Assembly: GCA_903931645.1 (NCBI GenBank)
Contig: CAIZDF010000656.1
Span: 1-7,349, forward strand
Direction of reading: 5' to 3'
Origin: an uncultured Tolumonas sp.
GTDB taxonomy: Bacteria > Pseudomonadota > Gammaproteobacteria > Enterobacterales > Aeromonadaceae
Length of the DNA stretch: 7,349 bases
Part shown: positions 1 to 5,712 of the stretch, in pieces
Position numbering within the stretch: the stretch's first letter is position 1
Layout of the letters: each line of letters starts with the position of its first letter
The notes under the pieces: model-generated
Database searches by the model: none
What the model was told of the DNA's origin: nothing
What the model saw: the letters and a program-made list of their open reading frames with translations, nothing else
Position numbers and translations under genes: made by a program

Positions 1-145
1 CAAAATATTTTGGATCTTCGCGCAGACTACCATTGTAACGAGCAGCCAGTTCGGCCACATACCATGCACCGGCGTTATGACGGGTTTGCGCATATTCTTG
101 GCCAGGATTTGCTAATCCGACAATCAGCTGAATGGGTTGTGTCAT
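1..145 (-). CDS. pth: Peptidyl-tRNA hydrolase Pth, N-terminal part (cut by window edge)
   Basis: Pth hydrolyses the ester bond of peptidyl-tRNAs that drop off the ribosome, freeing tRNA in the cytoplasm; it is usually essential in bacteria. Reading the minus strand from the ATG at 145 gives 48 codons and then the window ends, so the remaining roughly three quarters of a normal ~195-residue protein lie outside. The visible part has the family hallmarks: the opening strand [10 protein letters not shown] (residues 6-15), then [12 protein letters not shown] (17-28). These include the substrate-binding Asn13 and the catalytic His23, equivalent to the conserved Asn and His of E. coli Pth. No strong Shine-Dalgarno sequence is seen before the ATG. 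The gene follows panD on the same strand but is separated from it by a terminator hairpin, so it probably has its own promoter or depends on read-through. Identification is secure from the motif alone. Confidence 0.93.
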   Translation of the reverse strand, partial: MTQPIQLIVGLANPGQEYAQTRHNAGAWYVAELAARYNGSLREDPKYF

Positions 146-167
146 CTCGAATACTGTTTCGGCTGGT

Positions 168-198
168 AGAAAGAAAACTGGCCTTTATCAGGCCAGTT
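168..198 (-). terminator. Rho-independent terminator at the end of panD
   Basis: On the minus strand the sequence AACTGGCC (198-191) pairs perfectly with GGCCAGTT (183-176), an 8-bp stem with a 7-base loop (190-184). The T-rich run TTTTCTTTCT (177-168) follows directly. The stop codon of panD (190-188) sits in the loop and the last panD codons form the first arm of the stem. This should end the pcnB-folK-panBCD transcript just before pth. The stem is short and the T-tract is interrupted by C, so termination may be partial. Confidence 0.8.
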
Positions 199-568
199 GC
201 AGCGGAATGTCTTTACTGGTGCGAACAATGTTGTTCTGTGCATCCAGATAAACCAATCGCGGCTTATGTTGTGTAACTTCATCTTCGGTCATCGGGCCAT
301 AGGCACAAATAATGACTCGATCACCGACAGCCGCTTTCCGCGCTGCAGCACCGTTGAGAGAAATCATGCGGGAACCGCGTTCACCAGAAATAGCGTAAGT
401 GGAAAAACGCTCGCCATTTTCAATGTTGTAGATATCAATCGCTTCATATTCGACGATACCGGCAGCATCCAGAAAGTCCTGATCGATTCCACAGGAGCCT
501 TCATAATTCAGTACCGCATGGGTAACGCGGGCCTGATGCAGTTTGCCTCGCAGCATGATTCGTTGCAT
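188..568 (-). CDS. panD: Aspartate 1-decarboxylase proenzyme PanD
   Basis: PanD is the pyruvoyl-dependent enzyme that decarboxylates L-aspartate to beta-alanine, the partner of pantoate in pantothenate (vitamin B5) synthesis. It acts in the cytoplasm as a tetramer. The predicted protein has 126 residues, the same length as the E. coli enzyme. The proenzyme self-cleavage site is intact at Gly24-Ser25 (YEGSC); Ser25 becomes the pyruvoyl group. Other active-site positions known in the family are present: Lys9, His11, Arg54, Thr57, Tyr58 and Asn72 (in LNGAAA). The start at 568 is an ATG with AAGGA at 580-576, 7 bases upstream; a second ATG at codon 5 is less likely. The gene is last in the panBCD series, 64 bases after panC, and its 3' end forms part of a terminator hairpin. 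In gammaproteobacteria PanD maturation is typically helped by an acetyltransferase-like factor (PanZ/PanM), not seen here. Confidence 0.97.
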   Translation of the reverse strand: MQRIMLRGKLHQARVTHAVLNYEGSCGIDQDFLDAAGIVEYEAIDIYNIENGERFSTYAISGERGSRMISLNGAAARKAAVGDRVIICAYGPMTEDEVTQHKPRLVYLDAQNNIVRTSKDIPLQLA

Positions 569-595
569 TGCTTTTTCCTTACATTACACGGCTTC

Positions 596-615
596 GGTGT
601 GGCAGAGATCACACC
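596..615 (-). other. Small hairpin in the panC-panD gap
   Basis: Within the 64 bases between panC and panD, GGTGTG (615-610) pairs exactly with CACACC (601-596), a 6-bp stem with an 8-base loop, lying about 15 bases upstream of the panD Shine-Dalgarno sequence. No T-tract follows, so it is not an intrinsic terminator. It could influence mRNA stability or panD translation, or be chance. Seen directly as sequence symmetry; any function is inference. Confidence 0.3.
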
Positions 616-632
616 AGCGGCGCGACTATAAA

Positions 633-1499
633 CTATCTGGTGGTTGTGCGCAAATTGACCACTAAATTATCAATCAAACGGGCCCGATTACCTAACCAAG
701 CTGCCATGAGCACCACAGCCTGCGTACTTTGTGCACTAAGTGGTAACAGGCTATCGGCATCAACAATATCAATGGCATCGGTACGGAAACCCGCAGCATT
801 CAGTTGGTCAGCCGCTTCGTCGACCAATGCTGGAATGCCATTTTGTCGAGCCGGTAATTGTTCACCGATCCATGCCATGACCTTGGCCAGTGTTGGTGCA
901 ATAACACGTTCTTCCGCCGTCAGATAACCATTACGCGAACTCAGCGCTAATCCGTCATCGGCACGTACAGTTGGCACACCAATAATGTCGATGGGCATTG
1001 CCATATCGCGTACCATTTTACGGATCAGAGCGAGTTGCTGGTAGTCTTTTTGACCAAAACAGGCAACATCGGGCTGAACCAGATTAAACAGTTTGGTGAC
1101 GACTGTGCTGACACCGCGGAAATGCCCTGGGCGCATGGCGCCTTCCAGCAGTGAAGATATGCCGGGTACTTCGACGAAGGTTTGTGTTTCCAGCCCTTGT
1201 GGATACATGATGGTAGGAGTCGGTGTAAATACGGCAGCCACACCTTCTTGTGCCAATAATGCGCAATCTTCATCCAGCGTACGGGGATAATTGACCAAGT
1301 CTTCCGCCCGATCAAATTGCATCGGGTTGACGAAAATACTGACAATCACCACATCGGCATGCTGTTTGGCTTCACGTACTAATGTGAGATGCCCATGGTG
1401 CAGATTGCCCATGGTTGGGACAAACGCGATACGTTTGCCCTGTTGACGAAATTCTCGGATAGCGGCGCGCAGGGCGTCGATCTGTTCTGTGACTAACAC
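633..1499 (-). CDS. panC: Pantothenate synthetase (pantoate--beta-alanine ligase) PanC
   Basis: PanC joins pantoate and beta-alanine with ATP, through a pantoyl-adenylate intermediate, to give pantothenate; it is cytoplasmic and a member of the nucleotidyltransferase superfamily. The predicted protein has 288 residues (E. coli enzyme about 283). The nucleotide-binding motif [12 protein letters not shown] (residues 27-38) contains the HIGH-like HHGH. The pantoate-binding stretch IFVNPMQF is at 55-62, [10 protein letters not shown] at 123-132 and GQKDYQQL at 149-156. The KMSKS-equivalent [10 protein letters not shown] is at 184-193. The start is GTG at 1499: the N-terminus then aligns with E. 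coli PanC from its first residue, and AAGGAAG lies 7 bases upstream. The stop is TAG. The gene lies 12 bases after panB, and its ribosome binding site overlaps the panB stop codon. Confidence 0.97.
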   Translation of the reverse strand: MLVTEQIDALRAAIREFRQQGKRIAFVPTMGNLHHGHLTLVREAKQHADVVIVSIFVNPMQFDRAEDLVNYPRTLDEDCALLAQEGVAAVFTPTPTIMYPQGLETQTFVEVPGISSLLEGAMRPGHFRGVSTVVTKLFNLVQPDVACFGQKDYQQLALIRKMVRDMAMPIDIIGVPTVRADDGLALSSRNGYLTAEERVIAPTLAKVMAWIGEQLPARQNGIPALVDEAADQLNAAGFRTDAIDIVDADSLLPLSAQSTQAVVLMAAWLGNRARLIDNLVVNLRTTTR

Positions 1500-1506
1500 G
1501 ATCGGA

Positions 1507-1513
1507 CTTCCTT
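1507..1513 (-). promoter_or_regulatory. Ribosome binding site of panC, overlapping the panB stop
   Basis: AAGGAAG (1513-1507) is a strong Shine-Dalgarno match 7 bases from the GTG at 1499. Its first two A residues are also the last two bases of the panB TAA stop (1514-1512). It supports the GTG start, and it suggests that ribosomes finishing panB may help initiation on panC. Confidence 0.8.
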
Positions 1514-2306
1514 AATTGAAGGTATGTTCAGCGGCAGGGAACTGGCCGTTTGCTACTTGTTCCACATAAAGCTCGATGGCTTTGCGAATATCGCCGGTTT
1601 CTGCCAGAAAGTTTTTACTGAATTTAGGGATGTAACCAGTGGTAATACCGATGGCATCTTGCATCACTAATACCTGGCCGTCGGTCTGCGCTCCTGCGCC
1701 AATACCGATCACCGGAATGCGCAGTGCTTTGGTAATGCGTTCTGCCAGCTGGTCAGGAATACATTCCAGCACCACCATTTGCACACCGGCGGCTTGCAGG
1801 GCCAGTGCATGATGATAAATCTCTTCAGCACGTTGTGCGTCACGGCCCTGAATACGGAAACCACCAAATAAATGCACGGACTGCGGTGTTAAGCCCAAAT
1901 GGGCGCACACGGGGATACCATTGCGGTTCAGCTGTTTGACGATGTCACACAACCAGTCACCACCTTCAATTTTCACCATTTTGGCTCCAGCCGCCATGAG
2001 GCGACCGGCATTGAGGCAAGCCGATTTCACATCGCTGTAACTCATGAATGGCAGGTCTGCGATCAGTAATGCGTTTTGTACACCACGGGCGACATTGGCG
2101 GTGTGATATACCATGTCATCCACGGTGACTGGTAGTGTGTCACTATGTCCTTGCACGACCATGCCCAGTGAGTCACCGACCAGAATGGAATGAACACCTG
2201 CATCGTCAAACAGACGTGCGAAGGTGGCATCATAAGCGGTCATCATCGCGATTTTTTCACCGCTTTGTTTCATTTTCTGAATCTGGGTCAGGCTTATTTT
2301 GCTCAT
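1512..2306 (-). CDS. panB: 3-methyl-2-oxobutanoate hydroxymethyltransferase (ketopantoate hydroxymethyltransferase) PanB
   Basis: PanB transfers a hydroxymethyl group from 5,10-methylene-tetrahydrofolate to 2-oxoisovalerate, making ketopantoate, the first committed step to pantothenate. It is a cytoplasmic TIM-barrel enzyme. The ATG at 2306 gives 264 residues, the same as E. coli PanB, and has AGGAG at 2316-2312, 5 bases upstream. The open frame extends 19 codons further up, but that part is not conserved and overlaps folK. Metal and substrate residues are intact: Asp45 in LVGDSLGM, Asp84 in ADLPFM, Lys112 and Glu114 in KIEGG, His136 in AHLGLTPQS, and the catalytic Glu181 in LECIP. The GIGAG loop is at 201-205 and the family C-terminal signature IPKFSKNF at 226-233. 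It lies 22 bases after folK and 12 before panC. Confidence 0.97.
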   Translation of the reverse strand: MSKISLTQIQKMKQSGEKIAMMTAYDATFARLFDDAGVHSILVGDSLGMVVQGHSDTLPVTVDDMVYHTANVARGVQNALLIADLPFMSYSDVKSACLNAGRLMAAGAKMVKIEGGDWLCDIVKQLNRNGIPVCAHLGLTPQSVHLFGGFRIQGRDAQRAEEIYHHALALQAAGVQMVVLECIPDQLAERITKALRIPVIGIGAGAQTDGQVLVMQDAIGITTGYIPKFSKNFLAETGDIRKAIELYVEQVANGQFPAAEHTFN

Positions 2307-2328
2307 AGTGACTCCTGTGAAACTAAGA

Positions 2329-2814
2329 TTATTCTGGTAAGCGGAACAGCGCAGTGCGATCACAGGCTGCAGCCAGTTCGGCTAATTGACTTCCATCCGG
2401 CAGCGTCAGGTGTGGTGCTAAATCGAATAGCGGCACCAAGACAAACGCGCGTTGTTTCATACCGTAATGAGGAATGGTCAGGCGTTCATCATCGATCACC
2501 TGTTGACCAAATAACAGGATATCCAGATCCAGTATGCGTGGCCCCCAACGTTCATCCTTACGCACCCGACCTTGTTCCAATTCAATACGTTGTAATTCGT
2601 CTAATAACGCATGCGGTGCCAGTGATGTTTGTAATATGGCGACAGCATTGATGTAATCCGGTTGATCCTGCGGGCCCATCGGTGATGAGCTATACAGCGG
2701 CGAACAGGCGAGTAGTTCTGTCGCTGGTATGCTTTGTAATGCCGCGATAGCTCGCAATATCTGCGCTTGTGGTTCAGCCAGATTAGCGCCCAGCGCGACA
2801 AAAACTTCAGTCAT
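2329..2814 (-). CDS. folK: 6-hydroxymethyl-7,8-dihydropterin pyrophosphokinase (HPPK) FolK
   Basis: FolK transfers pyrophosphate from ATP to 6-hydroxymethyl-7,8-dihydropterin, preparing it for condensation with p-aminobenzoate in folate synthesis. The ATG at 2814 gives 161 residues (E. coli 159). Visible motifs are the N-terminal VALGANL (6-12), [12 protein letters not shown] (47-58) and the HPPK signature [11 protein letters not shown] (89-99), whose Asp96 and Asp98 bind magnesium. [16 protein letters not shown] (115-130) carries the conserved His116 and Phe124. A longer frame from 2901 would add 29 residues encoded inside pcnB and unlike any FolK N-terminus, so it is not used. The start overlaps the end of pcnB by 8 bases (ATGACTGA) and no good Shine-Dalgarno sequence precedes it, which suggests translational coupling. 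The product pathway supplies the folate cofactor used by PanB, encoded 22 bases downstream. Confidence 0.96.
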   Translation of the reverse strand: MTEVFVALGANLAEPQAQILRAIAALQSIPATELLACSPLYSSSPMGPQDQPDYINAVAILQTSLAPHALLDELQRIELEQGRVRKDERWGPRILDLDILLFGQQVIDDERLTIPHYGMKQRAFVLVPLFDLAPHLTLPDGSQLAELAAACDRTALFRLPE

Positions 2815-4336
2815 GGTTACGTTGGCCGGCTTGCTGCGGATAACGGCGGCGACGACGCGGACGTTTCCGGGCGGCATGTTCATCACTTTGCGGACGTTCA
2901 CTGCTTACAGCGGCGGTTGCCGTTGGGGCTGCAGGGCGCGGAGTATGCGTGTGTTCCGGACGAATGAATTCGTGCGTTTGCTGGTAATCTTGCCACCATG
3001 CCACGATATCGCGGAAGCGTGGTTCTACCTGCGCGCGCAGTTCCAGAAAGTCGAATGCCGCCCGGAATTTAGGCTGCGCAAACAGTTTTTCCGCCCGCTT
3101 GCCGGAGTAACGCGGCAGACGTTCTTGCAGTAACCAGATCTCCCGTACATCGCTGGTAAAACGACGTGGGATTGCTACGGTGTGGATCTGTTGTTCAATG
3201 GCTTCGTTCATCGCCATCTGCATGGCATCTTGGAATGGCAGATTACTTTCGTTGCTGATTTCACGCTGACGCAAAGCAACCACACCCCATAATAAGGTGG
3301 CGTAGAAGAACGTTGGTGTCACCGGTTGATCGGCCGCCACGCGTTTATCAGAACCGGCAAGCGCTTTTTCCAGAAAGCGTTCATACGCAGAATTACCTTC
3401 TGGCGTCAGCAGTTTTCCAGCTTGTGGGAACAATTGCTGGAACAGGCCAAATTTGCGCAATAGGTGATAGGTGCTTAACGCATGACCGGCGAGGAACAGC
3501 TTGATGGTTTCTTCAAACAGCCGCGCAGACGGAATATCTTGCAGCAGCGGTGCCAGTCGAGGAATTGGCTCGGCGCTACGATCACTGATGGTCAAACCTA
3601 ACTTAGCTGCAAAGCGGATTGCACGCAGCATACGCACCGGGTCTTCGCGATAGCGGGTTTCCGGATCACCAATCAGCTCCAATTTACCGGCTGCCAGATC
3701 GTTCAAGCCACCATGGAAATCGTGCAGGGAAAAATCTTTGATGTTGTAATACAAGGCGTTAACGGTAAAGTCGCGGCGTTCAGCATCTTCTTCGATAGTG
3801 CCATACACGTTATCGCGCAACAACATGCCTTCTTCTGATTGTTCCGCAATGTTTTTGCTGGTGTTCACCTGATGGTGATGTCCACGGAAGGTGGCAACTT
3901 CGATAATATCGCGGCCAAATACAATGTGTGCCAGACGGAAACGACGACCAATCAAGCGGCAGTTATTAAATAATTTACGGATCTGCTCTGGGTGTGCATC
4001 GGTTACCACATCAAAGTCTTTGGGTATTTTTCCCAGCAAAATATCGCGTACACCGCCGCCAACCAGATAGCCCTGATAACCCGCTTTGTGCAAACGATAG
4101 AGCACCTTCAGTGCATTTTCACTGATCATACTGCGCGAGATGCTGTGCTGGTCGCGGGTTAAAATTTGGCGAGGTGAATCTGCCGCAGGGGCAACCTTGC
4201 TAACCTGTGGCGCAGTAGCGCGAGGCTGACGTTTTGGTTTTTCTGCTGGCGGATTGGTTTGCGTCGTTTGTGGCGTGGCTGGTGTCTCTTCTTTACCAAG
4301 CACTTTGCGATACAAATTGGCGATATGGGAAAAAAT
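2807..4336 (-). CDS. pcnB: Poly(A) polymerase I PcnB, starting at an AUU codon
   Basis: PcnB adds poly(A) tails to RNA 3' ends, marking them for decay; in E. coli this also controls ColE1-type plasmid copy number. The class II nucleotidyltransferase core is intact: LVGGGVRD (residues 91-98), the catalytic pair Asp107 and Asp109 in PKDFDV, the RRDFTVNALYY stretch (187-197), and REDPVRMLRAIRFA (230-243). The start is placed at ATT 4336. From there FSHIANLYRKVL lines up with the FTRVANFCRKVL that follows the AUU start of E. coli pcnB, and GAGGTG lies just upstream. This gives 509 residues, against about 465 in E. coli. The extra length is a Pro/Thr/Ala/Lys-rich linker (about 16-65) and a longer tail ending in an Arg/Lys-rich stretch (about 490-500). 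An in-frame GTG at 4393 would add 19 unconserved residues and has no ribosome binding site. The usual gluQ neighbour is not upstream; folK overlaps downstream. Confidence 0.93.
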   Translation of the reverse strand: MFSHIANLYRKVLGKEETPATPQTTQTNPPAEKPKRQPRATAPQVSKVAPAADSPRQILTRDQHSISRSMISENALKVLYRLHKAGYQGYLVGGGVRDILLGKIPKDFDVVTDAHPEQIRKLFNNCRLIGRRFRLAHIVFGRDIIEVATFRGHHHQVNTSKNIAEQSEEGMLLRDNVYGTIEEDAERRDFTVNALYYNIKDFSLHDFHGGLNDLAAGKLELIGDPETRYREDPVRMLRAIRFAAKLGLTISDRSAEPIPRLAPLLQDIPSARLFEETIKLFLAGHALSTYHLLRKFGLFQQLFPQAGKLLTPEGNSAYERFLEKALAGSDKRVAADQPVTPTFFYATLLWGVVALRQREISNESNLPFQDAMQMAMNEAIEQQIHTVAIPRRFTSDVREIWLLQERLPRYSGKRAEKLFAQPKFRAAFDFLELRAQVEPRFRDIVAWWQDYQQTHEFIRPEHTHTPRPAAPTATAAVSSERPQSDEHAARKRPRRRRRYPQQAGQRNHD

Positions 4337-4340
4337 AGTA

Positions 4341-4346
4341 CACCTC
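4341..4346 (-). promoter_or_regulatory. Ribosome binding site deciding the pcnB AUU start
   Basis: GAGGTG (4346-4341) is a strong Shine-Dalgarno sequence. Its GAGG core ends 6 bases before the ATT at 4336-4334, a normal initiation distance. No in-frame ATG, GTG or TTG lies at that distance: the nearest in-frame alternatives are GTG at 4393, well upstream, and a TTG seven codons downstream. The site therefore points to ATT as the start. Confidence 0.75.
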
Positions 4347-4378
4347 GGGATTTCTGACACAAAAAAAGAGCGGGCGGT

Positions 4379-4407
4379 ATGATAGCGCACCACAGCGTAA
4401 ATGCGAA
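4379..4407 (-). promoter_or_regulatory. Candidate sigma-70 promoter for the pcnB-folK-panBCD operon
   Basis: On the minus strand TTCGCA (4407-4402, 4 of 6 matches to the -35 consensus) and TATCAT (4384-4379, 5 of 6 matches to the -10) are separated by exactly 17 bases. Transcription would start near 4372, giving a leader of about 35 bases that contains the pcnB ribosome binding site. The GTG at 4393 would lie upstream of this transcript start, consistent with not using it. Pattern match only. Confidence 0.45.
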
Positions 4408-4472
4408 CATCAGGGCAGGTAGATCACATTATTTTAAGAGAGAACAGCAAACTATGACGCTGATTCTTCTGT

Positions 4473-4499
4473 TTGACACACTTTTACCATCATTAACAG
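4473..4499 (+). promoter_or_regulatory. Possible promoter of the RND efflux operon (weak)
   Basis: A perfect -35 hexamer TTGACA (4473-4478) faces the efflux genes, but the best nearby -10-like sequence, TAACAG (4494-4499), is poor and the 15-base spacer is short. An alternative pair with a normal 17-base spacer, TTTACC (4483-4488) and TTATCT (4506-4511), is also weak. The weakness could mean that an activator is needed. No regulator gene is adjacent and no convincing palindromic operator was found between 4337 and 4561. Confidence 0.25.
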
Positions 4500-4561
4500 G
4501 CAAACTTATCTGTGGTTCAGGTCGGGGACTGTTCAACTTGTGATGAATGAATGGAGAATAC

Positions 4562-5707
4562 ATGAAAATCTGGCATTGGATAGCACTGAGCGCAGTTATT
4601 GGCGTTGTCGGTTATCGCATCTCTTTAACTCAGCAAGCACAAACCGCCCCGTCGGTTCAGCGCGCGACTCAAGTGGTGGTTGCACCGGTTAAAAGAGAGG
4701 ATTTTAAAGCGGGTTGGCAAGCGGTCGGACGTGTTGTCGCAAAATCTTCCGTCGACTTAAAACCGCGCGTCGAAGGGCAAATCGCCAAAATTTTATTTAA
4801 AGAAGGTGCCTTGGTTACGGCAGGACAAGTCTTGATTGAATTGGATGACAGCGATTACCGTAACAAATGGCAACAGGCCAAAGCCGTGCTGGCGCATGAT
4901 CAGGCATTATTGAAAAAAGCACAGGCGGATCTGGCGCGGGCCACCGTTTTACTGCAGAAAAAATTTATTTCTGATGCAGACATGAACAGTGCACAGGCGA
5001 CGGAACAATCGGCGGCGGCATTGGTGCAGCAAGATAACGCCAGTTTAGATATTGCGGCACGTAATCTTGAATACACACATATTAAAGCCCCATTCAGTGG
5101 CCGAGTGGGTGCGCATTTAGTTTCTGTAGGGGCGACGGTACAGGCATATAGCACAGTCCTGACATCGTTAAACCAACTTGATCCTATCGCTGTGAGTTTT
5201 ACATTGCCGGAGAAAAATCTGGGTGATTTGCAGCTGGCGTTACGTAAAGGCGTGCTGGATGTTACCGCGCAGGTTAATGCGGGTACGCTCACTGAGCAGC
5301 GGCATGGTCAGGTTTCATTTCTCGACAATAATGTCGACAGCAGCAGTGGCAGTGTGGCGCTGAAAGCTGATTTCGCCAATCCGCATGGTGAATGGCTGCC
5401 AGGGCAATATGTCACTGTGAAATTAGCACCACGCACCTTGCCACAAGTGTTAGTTGTACCAAGCCAGGCATTACAACAAGGGCCCGATGGTTTACAACTC
5501 TTTGTCGTGATCAAAGGGATCGCAAAAAAAATAGCAGTTGAAGAAATTGCAGCGAATGATGGTTGGAGCGCCATTCAAGGTGACTTGCAACAAGGTGATC
5601 AAGTTGTCACAGAAGGGCAATTCCGTTTGAACGATGGTTCGCCGGTCACTCTTGCTGCACATAAAGGTGGCACCAGCAAAGCGGTTAAACCAGCTGGCAA
5701 GGAGTAA
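4562..5707 (+). CDS. RND efflux periplasmic adaptor (membrane fusion protein), MdtA-like
   Basis: This protein would bridge the inner-membrane RND pump and an outer-membrane channel in a tripartite exporter. The ATG at 4562 has GGAG 5 bases upstream (4553-4556) and gives 381 residues, normal for the family; an in-frame ATG at 4547 lacks a ribosome binding site. Residues 5-20 form a hydrophobic N-terminal anchor or signal without a lipobox Cys, so it is probably not a lipoprotein. Then come the first lipoyl half (about 64-96, with PRVEGQI and EGALVTAGQVL), an alpha-hairpin coiled coil (about 100-168), and the second lipoyl half with the family signature IKAPFSGRVG (174-183). A beta-barrel (about 208-290, with FTLPEKNLGDL and LPGQYV) and a membrane-proximal domain (about 295-365) follow. 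The overall pattern resembles MdtA. Its stop is 5 bases before the pump gene, so the two are co-transcribed. Substrate cannot be told from sequence. Confidence 0.92.
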   Translation: MKIWHWIALSAVIGVVGYRISLTQQAQTAPSVQRATQVVVAPVKREDFKAGWQAVGRVVAKSSVDLKPRVEGQIAKILFKEGALVTAGQVLIELDDSDYRNKWQQAKAVLAHDQALLKKAQADLARATVLLQKKFISDADMNSAQATEQSAAALVQQDNASLDIAARNLEYTHIKAPFSGRVGAHLVSVGATVQAYSTVLTSLNQLDPIAVSFTLPEKNLGDLQLALRKGVLDVTAQVNAGTLTEQRHGQVSFLDNNVDSSSGSVALKADFANPHGEWLPGQYVTVKLAPRTLPQVLVVPSQALQQGPDGLQLFVVIKGIAKKIAVEEIAANDGWSAIQGDLQQGDQVVTEGQFRLNDGSPVTLAAHKGGTSKAVKPAGKE

Positions 5708-5712
5708 ACGTC

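Noticed and set aside
197..631. Plus-strand open frame of 144 codons antisense to panD
   Set aside because: It is a frame shadow of the well-conserved panD; the translation has no recognisable domain and no ribosome binding site was apparent.
1391..1414. Direct repeat of GCCCATGG within panC
   Set aside because: It arises from coding of the two similar stretches in the conserved MGNLHHGHL nucleotide-binding motif, so protein constraint explains it.
1890..1901. Palindrome GCCCAAATGGGC inside panB
   Set aside because: It encodes part of the conserved AHLGL active-site stretch, is a single short copy, and has no regulatory context.
2304..2363. Longer panB frame beginning at 2363
   Set aside because: The added 19 residues overlap folK and are unlike PanB N-termini. 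The ATG at 2306 has AGGAG at the right distance and gives exactly the family length.
2812..2901. Longer folK frame beginning at 2901
   Set aside because: It lies inside the pcnB coding sequence and adds residues absent from FolK proteins; the ATG at 2814 gives the normal N-terminus.
4337..4393. GTG start at 4393 for pcnB, adding 19 residues
   Set aside because: No Shine-Dalgarno sequence precedes it, the extra residues have no counterpart in E. coli PcnB, and the GTG lies between the -35 and -10 of the promoter candidate. The ATT at 4336 has all the expected signals.
4515..4535. GTTCA repeated at 4515 and 4531 upstream of the efflux genes, considered as an operator
   Set aside because: Five-base direct repeats 16 bases apart are expected by chance; no dyad symmetry and no adjacent regulator gene support it.
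4454..4543. Small plus-strand open frame of 29 codons ahead of the efflux genes (ATG 4454 to TGA 4543), hydrophobic, possible leader peptide
   Set aside because: It has no good ribosome binding site, no attenuator-like structure and no run of regulatory codons. It also spans the candidate promoter elements, so it may not even be transcribed. Too little to call a gene.
4900..5292. Minus-strand open frame of 130 codons antisense to the efflux adaptor
   Set aside because: It is a shadow frame of the adaptor gene, Cys/Ala/Ser-rich with no family features; the opposite strand clearly encodes the conserved protein.
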